DNA of 8,490 nucleotides from Chloroflexota bacterium (GTDB lineage Bacteria; Chloroflexota; Dehalococcoidia; UBA3495), in contig JADFNR010000140.1 of assembly GCA_022563275.1 (NCBI GenBank), positions 1-8,490 on the forward strand, in the 5' to 3' direction. The notes under the pieces are model-generated. The model was given only the letters and a program-made list of their open reading frames with translations. It was not told the origin of the DNA and did not search any database. Position numbers and translations under genes: made by a program. Positions 4,535-8,490 of this stretch are shown one piece after another; within the stretch, counting starts at the first letter, position 1; each line of letters starts with the position of its first letter.

Positions 4535-6193
4535 ATGATTGACCCCACCGTCAGAATCTCCCTTGCGTTGGACGCCAACAAAGGGGCCTATGCCGTGCTT
4601 TTGGGTTCCGGCGTGTCTGCCGCCGCGGGAATCCCCACCGGCTGGCAGATCGTATCTGACCTCATCAGCAAGGTGGCCAAACTCGAAGGCGCCGATGTGG
4701 GTGACGATCCCGCTGGCTGGTATAAACAGCGTTACGGCGAGGAACCTGAATACTCCCGTCTGCTGAACGCCATCGCCGGCTCCCCCACCGAGCGAAGCCT
4801 GCTGCTGCGCAACTACTTCGAACCGACAGACGACGAGCGGCGCCGGGGCATCAAGGTGCCGACGGCGGCCCACCGGACCATGGCGCAGCTTGCCCATTCA
4901 GGGCATGTGCATCTCTTTCTGACCACCAATTTTGACCGCCTTCTGGAAAAGGCTCTGGATGACGTGGGAATCGTCCCGCAGGTCTTGAGCACCCCAGATT
5001 CCATCGGCGGGGCAGTGCCCTTCGGCCAAACCAGTTGCACCGTGGTCAAACTCAACGGCGACTACATGGACACCCGGATCAAGAACACCCCAAAGGAATT
5101 GGAATCCTACGAACCCGCGGTTGATTCACTCCTGGACAGAGTCATCGACGAATATGGATTCATCGTCAGTGGCTGGTCGGCCGAATGGGACAAGGGGTTG
5201 AGGGACGCGTTTGAAAGGTGCCAGAGCCGCCGTTACACGATGTTCTGGGCCAGCCGGAACCCGCCCCGGGAAGACGCCGCCCGTTTGATCGAATCGCGAA
5301 GCGGCGAATTCGTCCAGATCAAGGACCCGGATACCTTCTTCACCGGTATCGGAGAAGGTCTAGCAAGCCTTTCGGCAGGCTCGGATAGTCTCACCCAAGG
5401 GTCTGGTGGATCGGGAACGGTGTGCCAGGGCTGCCAAACCGTGAACCCGCCAGGCGCGAAATTCTGCTCGTCGTGCGGGATCGCGTTATCGGCGGTCTGT
5501 CCCGAGTGCAGCTCGGAAGCAGCCGCGGAGGCCCGGTTCTGCCTGAATTGCGGACGCCAACTTGGTGACAACTCTATTCAGGCGGAACCCGCGCCAGATA
5601 AGCCCGCGCAGGTGGGATCCGAGTTGCCAACGGGCCTGATCACCTACCTATTCACGGACGTTCAAGGGAGCACGCCGTTGTGGCAGCAGCATCCTCAGGA
5701 GATGCGGGATGTCATGGCCCGCCACGATTCACTGGTTACGTCCGCCGTCGATACCAACGGTGGAACAGTGGTCAGACCCAGAGGCGAGGGGGACAGCATC
5801 TTCGCTGTGTTCCAGCGGGCCACCGATGCCGTGAGCGCCGCCTGCTCGGCCCAGCGAGTCCTCCGACAGGAAACGTGGCCGGAGGGCATCGCCATCAGCG
5901 TGCGCATGGCCCTGCATACCGGTGAATCCGAGTTACGAGAGCACGATTACTACGGGGCCACCGTGAACCGGTGTGCCCCGCCTCAGGTCCATCGCCCATG
6001 GCGGCCAGATACTGGTCTCCGAGGCCACGGCCCAGTTGGTCCGGGACGGTCTGGCCGAGGCGATAAGTCTGCGGGACATGGGCTCCCATCGGCTCAAGGA
6101 CCTGCAACGCCCGGAGCAAGTGTTCCAGCTTGTTCATCCCAGCCTGCCCGCGGATTTCCCGTCCCTCAACTCCTTGGATGCCCATCCAAATAA
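4535..6193 (+). CDS. SIR2-like / double zinc ribbon / class III nucleotide cyclase (N-terminal part of a frameshifted gene)
   Basis: This 552-codon frame encodes three modules. Residues 15-270 are SIR2-like: GSGVSAAAGIP (24-34), TTNFD (130-134), KLNGD (172-176) and SGWSAEWD (212-219), matching the nucleotide-binding loop, the Asn-Asp motif, the catalytic-His position and the late Rossmann motif. The usual catalytic His is Asn174. Residues 297-339 hold two CxxC-CxxC zinc ribbons (C297/300/311/314 and C322/325/336/339). From residue 366 comes a class III cyclase: FTDVQGST with metal ligand D375, GEGD with D420, D471 and the transition-state N478. The usual purine-recognition Lys aligns with R416, so the product nucleotide is uncertain. 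Homology stops after A481; the last 71 codons are out of frame, and the cyclase continues in the next frame. No ribosome binding site is seen. A signalling or defence role is inferred. Confidence 0.85.
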   Translation: MIDPTVRISLALDANKGAYAVLLGSGVSAAAGIPTGWQIVSDLISKVAKLEGADVGDDPAGWYKQRYGEEPEYSRLLNAIAGSPTERSLLLRNYFEPTDDERRRGIKVPTAAHRTMAQLAHSGHVHLFLTTNFDRLLEKALDDVGIVPQVLSTPDSIGGAVPFGQTSCTVVKLNGDYMDTRIKNTPKELESYEPAVDSLLDRVIDEYGFIVSGWSAEWDKGLRDAFERCQSRRYTMFWASRNPPREDAARLIESRSGEFVQIKDPDTFFTGIGEGLASLSAGSDSLTQGSGGSGTVCQGCQTVNPPGAKFCSSCGIALSAVCPECSSEAAAEARFCLNCGRQLGDNSIQAEPAPDKPAQVGSELPTGLITYLFTDVQGSTPLWQQHPQEMRDVMARHDSLVTSAVDTNGGTVVRPRGEGDSIFAVFQRATDAVSAACSAQRVLRQETWPEGIAISVRMALHTGESELREHDYYGATVNRCAPPQVHRPWRPDTGLRGHGPVGPGRSGRGDKSAGHGLPSAQGPATPGASVPACSSQPARGFPVPQLLGCPSK

Positions 6194-8240
6194 TCTTCCC
6201 GTCCAAATGACCAGCTTCATCGGCCGCGAGGAAGAGATCGACGAGGTAAAGGACCTGCTGTCGGCCGCCCGCCTGGTCACGCTTTTGGGCGCGGGCGGCT
6301 CCGGCAAGACAAGGATGTCTCAGGAGATCGGAGTGTCGCTGGTCGACGATTTTCCAGATGGCGTCTGGTTTGTCGGCCTGGCAGACCTGTCGGACCCCAA
6401 TATGCTGCGGCCACTTGTCGCTGAGACCTTCAACGTCGGTGAAGACGCGCTTGATGGATTTCTAGGGGGAAAGTCCATCCTGATCATCATCGACAACTGT
6501 GAGCACGTCGTCGCCGGCGCCGCCTCGTTGGTCCAGTCTTTGCTCACTTCCCCTGGCGTCAAAGTGATCGCCACCACCCGGGAGGCGCTGAACCTGGCAG
6601 GTGAGCAGGTGTTTCAGGTCCCGCCGTTACCCGTCCCGGTGCCGGAATCCAGCCAAGAGATCATGACTGGATGTCCTTCGGTGGACCTATTCGTTGAGCG
6701 GGCCCAAGCTGTGAATTCCTCGTTCCAGTTGACACTTAGCAACACGGTTTCAGTCAACCAGATCGTGCGGAGGCTCGATGGTATCCCATTGGCGATAGAA
6801 TTGGCGGCGTCCCGCGTGAAGATGCTCCAGCCGGCCCAGATCGCCGGCCACCTTGATGAAAGCTTCAAGATCCTCTCCGGCGGACCGGTGGATGCGTTGC
6901 CGCACCACCAGACCATCGAGCGGACCATCGACTGGAGCTACGACCTGCTGGACCCGGAGCAGCAGTTGCTGTTCCGCCAGCTATCGGTGTTCCGGGGCGG
7001 ATTCACCCTGGACGCCTGCGGTGCTGTCCTGGGTACCGAAGATGAGTTTGAGGCGCTGGATGCCCTGGGGGATTTGGTGGATAAATCCCTGGTGCGGGCG
7101 ATGCCATCAGGGGAAGAAACCCGGTACTCCCTGCTGGAACCACTGCGTCAATATGCCGCCGCCCGAATCACCTCCGACGAGGCAGCGGCAGCGGGTGGCC
7201 GGCACGCGCGTTACTACCGAGACCTCGCCGAAACGGCGGCGCCAGAGCTTCACGGCCCAGGCCAGCACGAATGGCTGGCGCGCCTGGAAACGGAGCACGA
7301 CAACCTCCGAGCCGCATTGGCTTGGGGTCTGGCGGTTGGCGATGCGGAGCTAGGACAACGTACCGTGGCAGCCTTGTACTGGTTCTGGATAGTACACCGA
7401 CACGTAAACGAGGGCACGAATTGGTTTGACCGAGTGCTGGCTGTTGAAGGAGGCCTTTCGACGGCCAGGGCGTATGCACTCCTTCAGAGCGGCTTTATCA
7501 GCACCATGGTGCGTCAGAATGATCTGGAGGGGTGCCGAGCGCAGGTTCACGAGGCTCGAGCGCAATTCGTCGAGTTGGGGGACAAACAAGGGGAACTGAC
7601 GGCTGACAACTACGACGGCGTGATGCTGTGGTGGTTGAGGGACCTGGATGCCTCTAAGCGGGTACTCCAGGACATCCAGCTCACCCACCGGTCAAATGGG
7701 TTTGACTGGGGAGATGCCTTTTGTGGTTGGTTCCTAGGTTCCGGCGCCTGGCTGATGGGAGACATGGCCCAGGCGGTCGAGCATTACACCCGGTCTTTGG
7801 AGATATACCGCCGGATTGGCGACCTTACCTTCATCGCCTGGACGCTCCTTCCCCTGGCGAACATGTCATTGGTAGCCGGCGACTCGGACCAAGCCAAGGA
7901 GCTTTATGAACAGAGCCTCCGCATTATGGGCGACATTGGGGACCTTCACGGATTAGGCGCAGTATCATTGGGACTCGGTATACTCGCGCAGTTCCGCGGC
8001 GACGCTGACGGATCTGAGCTACTCCTTGCGGAGGCGCAAACCAAATTGCGAGAGGGGAGCGGCGGGCAGGGATTATCCTGGCCGATCTCGAACGTTCTGC
8101 TTAACACCAGCACCCACGATCTGCTGATCGAAACAACGGACCGTTATCAAGCGAGTCTCAACCTACCGCCCGACGAATGGGCGGGCATGGTTTACGCCGA
8201 TAGAGACGCATGGTTCGCGCGGTATACGCCCAACCGGTAA
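5973..8240 (+). CDS. Cyclase C-terminus / NB-ARC (STAND) ATPase / TPR protein (C-terminal part of the frameshifted gene)
   Basis: The frame opens at GTG 5973 with no ribosome binding site and begins inside a cyclase domain: 'RLRSIAHGGQILVS' continues the preceding frame, including the missing catalytic Arg. Residue numbers here count from that GTG. After the cyclase, 'TSFIGREEEI' (80-89) introduces an NB-ARC ATPase: Walker A GAGGSGKT (106-113), Walker B LIIIDN (170-175), ATTRE (200-204) and GIPLAIELAA (270-279). A winged-helix-like segment (WSYDLLDPEQQLLF, 321-334, then FRGGF) and helical repeats follow. The clearest TPR units are around 590-690 (for example GDMAQAVEHYTRSLEIY and GDSDQAKELYEQSL). 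The architecture matches the AfsR/COG3903-type ATPases that follow cyclase domains in Chloroflexota and Actinobacteria. No C-terminal DNA-binding domain is present, so direct transcription control is unlikely. The TPRs probably sense a ligand or protein and drive NB-ARC oligomerisation. Confidence 0.85.
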   Translation: MPRLRSIAHGGQILVSEATAQLVRDGLAEAISLRDMGSHRLKDLQRPEQVFQLVHPSLPADFPSLNSLDAHPNNLPVQMTSFIGREEEIDEVKDLLSAARLVTLLGAGGSGKTRMSQEIGVSLVDDFPDGVWFVGLADLSDPNMLRPLVAETFNVGEDALDGFLGGKSILIIIDNCEHVVAGAASLVQSLLTSPGVKVIATTREALNLAGEQVFQVPPLPVPVPESSQEIMTGCPSVDLFVERAQAVNSSFQLTLSNTVSVNQIVRRLDGIPLAIELAASRVKMLQPAQIAGHLDESFKILSGGPVDALPHHQTIERTIDWSYDLLDPEQQLLFRQLSVFRGGFTLDACGAVLGTEDEFEALDALGDLVDKSLVRAMPSGEETRYSLLEPLRQYAAARITSDEAAAAGGRHARYYRDLAETAAPELHGPGQHEWLARLETEHDNLRAALAWGLAVGDAELGQRTVAALYWFWIVHRHVNEGTNWFDRVLAVEGGLSTARAYALLQSGFISTMVRQNDLEGCRAQVHEARAQFVELGDKQGELTADNYDGVMLWWLRDLDASKRVLQDIQLTHRSNGFDWGDAFCGWFLGSGAWLMGDMAQAVEHYTRSLEIYRRIGDLTFIAWTLLPLANMSLVAGDSDQAKELYEQSLRIMGDIGDLHGLGAVSLGLGILAQFRGDADGSELLLAEAQTKLREGSGGQGLSWPISNVLLNTSTHDLLIETTDRYQASLNLPPDEWAGMVYADRDAWFARYTPNR
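5976..5979 (+). other. Frameshift site in a C4 run splitting one SIR2-cyclase-NB-ARC-TPR gene
   Basis: Removing one C from CCCC joins 'GATVNRCA' to 'RLRSIAHGG' and restores the continuous cyclase motif N-R-C-A-R-L. The two frames are related by +1. The merged product would be about 1234 residues (481 plus 753). No stop codon lies close to the shift in the first frame and no downstream ribosome binding site exists, so neither programmed frameshifting nor independent initiation is supported. A sequencing or assembly indel, or a recent mutation, is the simplest reading. Confidence 0.85.
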
Positions 8241-8266
8241 CCCGTCTTTAATTCCAGGGGGTCCGA

Positions 8267-8285
8267 CTGGGGTCAGTAGCCCCAG
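8267..8285 (-). terminator. Weak hairpin over the mutase stop codon
   Basis: CTGGGG (8267-8272) pairs with CCCCAG (8280-8285) across a 7-nt loop that contains the stop codon of the minus-strand mutase gene. No T run follows on either strand, so termination is doubtful. It lies between the two convergent genes. Confidence 0.2.
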
Positions 8286-8490
8286 GACGGGTGGTACTCG
8301 CCGAATACGTCCCGGAACACGTCCATCATCTCGCCCAAGGTGGCATAGGCCTTGGCGGCTTCCACCAGGTAGGGCATCGTGTTTTCCGAGCCTCGTGCAG
8401 CCGTCTCCAGGGCCTTTAGCCGCTGGGCGACCTCCCGGTTATCGCGGGTCCGGCGGACCGTGTTCAGACCCTCGATCTGCTGCTTCTCCC
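8273..8490 (-). CDS. Acyl-CoA (methylmalonyl-CoA type) mutase large subunit, C-terminal fragment
   Basis: Read on the minus strand, the last 72 codons including TGA (8275-8273) are visible; the gene begins beyond the window. The peptide contains 'LNTVRRTRDN', 'LKALETAARG', 'ENTMPYLVEAAKAYATLGEM' and 'FRDVFGEYHPSWGY'. These match the end of the catalytic TIM-barrel subunit of B12-dependent acyl-CoA mutases, where 'EN-x-M-P-x-(h)-(h)-(E/D)-A-(h)-(K/R)-x-(Y/C)-(A/C)-T-(h)-G-E' and a final 'FGEY' are conserved. Because the protein ends at FGEYHPSWGY, the cobalamin-binding domain would be on a separate small subunit, as in many archaeal and Chloroflexota mutases. Methylmalonyl-CoA is the most common substrate, but isobutyryl-CoA and hydroxyisobutyryl-CoA mutases end similarly. 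It converges on the NB-ARC-TPR frame with a 32-base gap. Confidence 0.9.
   Translation of the reverse strand, partial: EKQQIEGLNTVRRTRDNREVAQRLKALETAARGSENTMPYLVEAAKAYATLGEMMDVFRDVFGEYHPSWGY

Noticed and set aside
5976..5979. Programmed +1 frameshift at the C4 run
   Set aside because: The first frame has no stop at the site (it runs 71 codons further), there is no clear stimulatory structure, and GCC-CCG is not a recognised slip motif. It is kept only as a remote alternative.
5973..5982. GTG 5973 as a true start of a separate NB-ARC protein
   Set aside because: It falls inside the cyclase domain, has no ribosome binding site, and the first residues continue the upstream protein's homology. 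A frameshift explains it better.
1..8490. CRISPR arrays, insertion sequences or attachment sites
   Set aside because: No regularly spaced repeats, transposase motifs or terminal inverted repeats were found by eye.

Overview
The window reads like a stretch of a bacterial chromosome with moderately high GC. The gene mix suggests Chloroflexota (Dehalococcoidia or SAR202-like). It includes a molybdenum hydroxylase subunit, a carboxymuconolactone-decarboxylase-like protein, small alpha/beta-barrel proteins, an acyl-CoA mutase, and a very large zinc ribbon-cyclase-NB-ARC-TPR protein. The lineage is an inference from gene content; no rRNA or tRNA is present to test it.

Bases 1-119 are the 3' end of a xanthine dehydrogenase/CO dehydrogenase-type molybdopterin subunit, closed by a strong intrinsic terminator. 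Two small plus-strand genes follow: a carboxymuconolactone-decarboxylase-like protein (232-780) and a 103-residue protein resembling the dimeric alpha/beta barrel families (955-1266). A minus-strand pair converges on them: RidA (1569-1955) and a stand-alone Lrp/AsnC ligand-binding domain (1287-1517). The pair is driven by a sigma70 promoter with both hexamers at consensus (2066-2093). It ends in a minus-strand terminator that overlaps the 3' end of the convergent gene.

The 354-base divergent intergenic region (1956-2309) holds the ridA promoter, two touching palindromes in the ridA leader, a weaker plus-strand promoter candidate and competing hairpins. It leads into an EF-G-like GTPase (2310-4358) of the EF-G2 type, with non-canonical switch residues, which ends at a 15-bp terminator hairpin.

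The most interesting part is 4535-8240. By homology this is one gene of about 1234 codons, with the order SIR2-like domain, two zinc ribbons, class III nucleotide cyclase, NB-ARC (STAND) ATPase, winged-helix-like segment and TPR repeats. It is split into two reading frames by one extra base in a C4 run (5976-5979), between the two transition-state residues of the cyclase. A SIR2 domain joined to a cyclase and a STAND module in one chain is unusual. It suggests a sensing and NAD+/cyclic-nucleotide signalling protein, possibly in defence. The gene appears to start without a leader.

The window ends with the C-terminal 72 codons of an acyl-CoA (methylmalonyl-CoA type) mutase large subunit on the minus strand.
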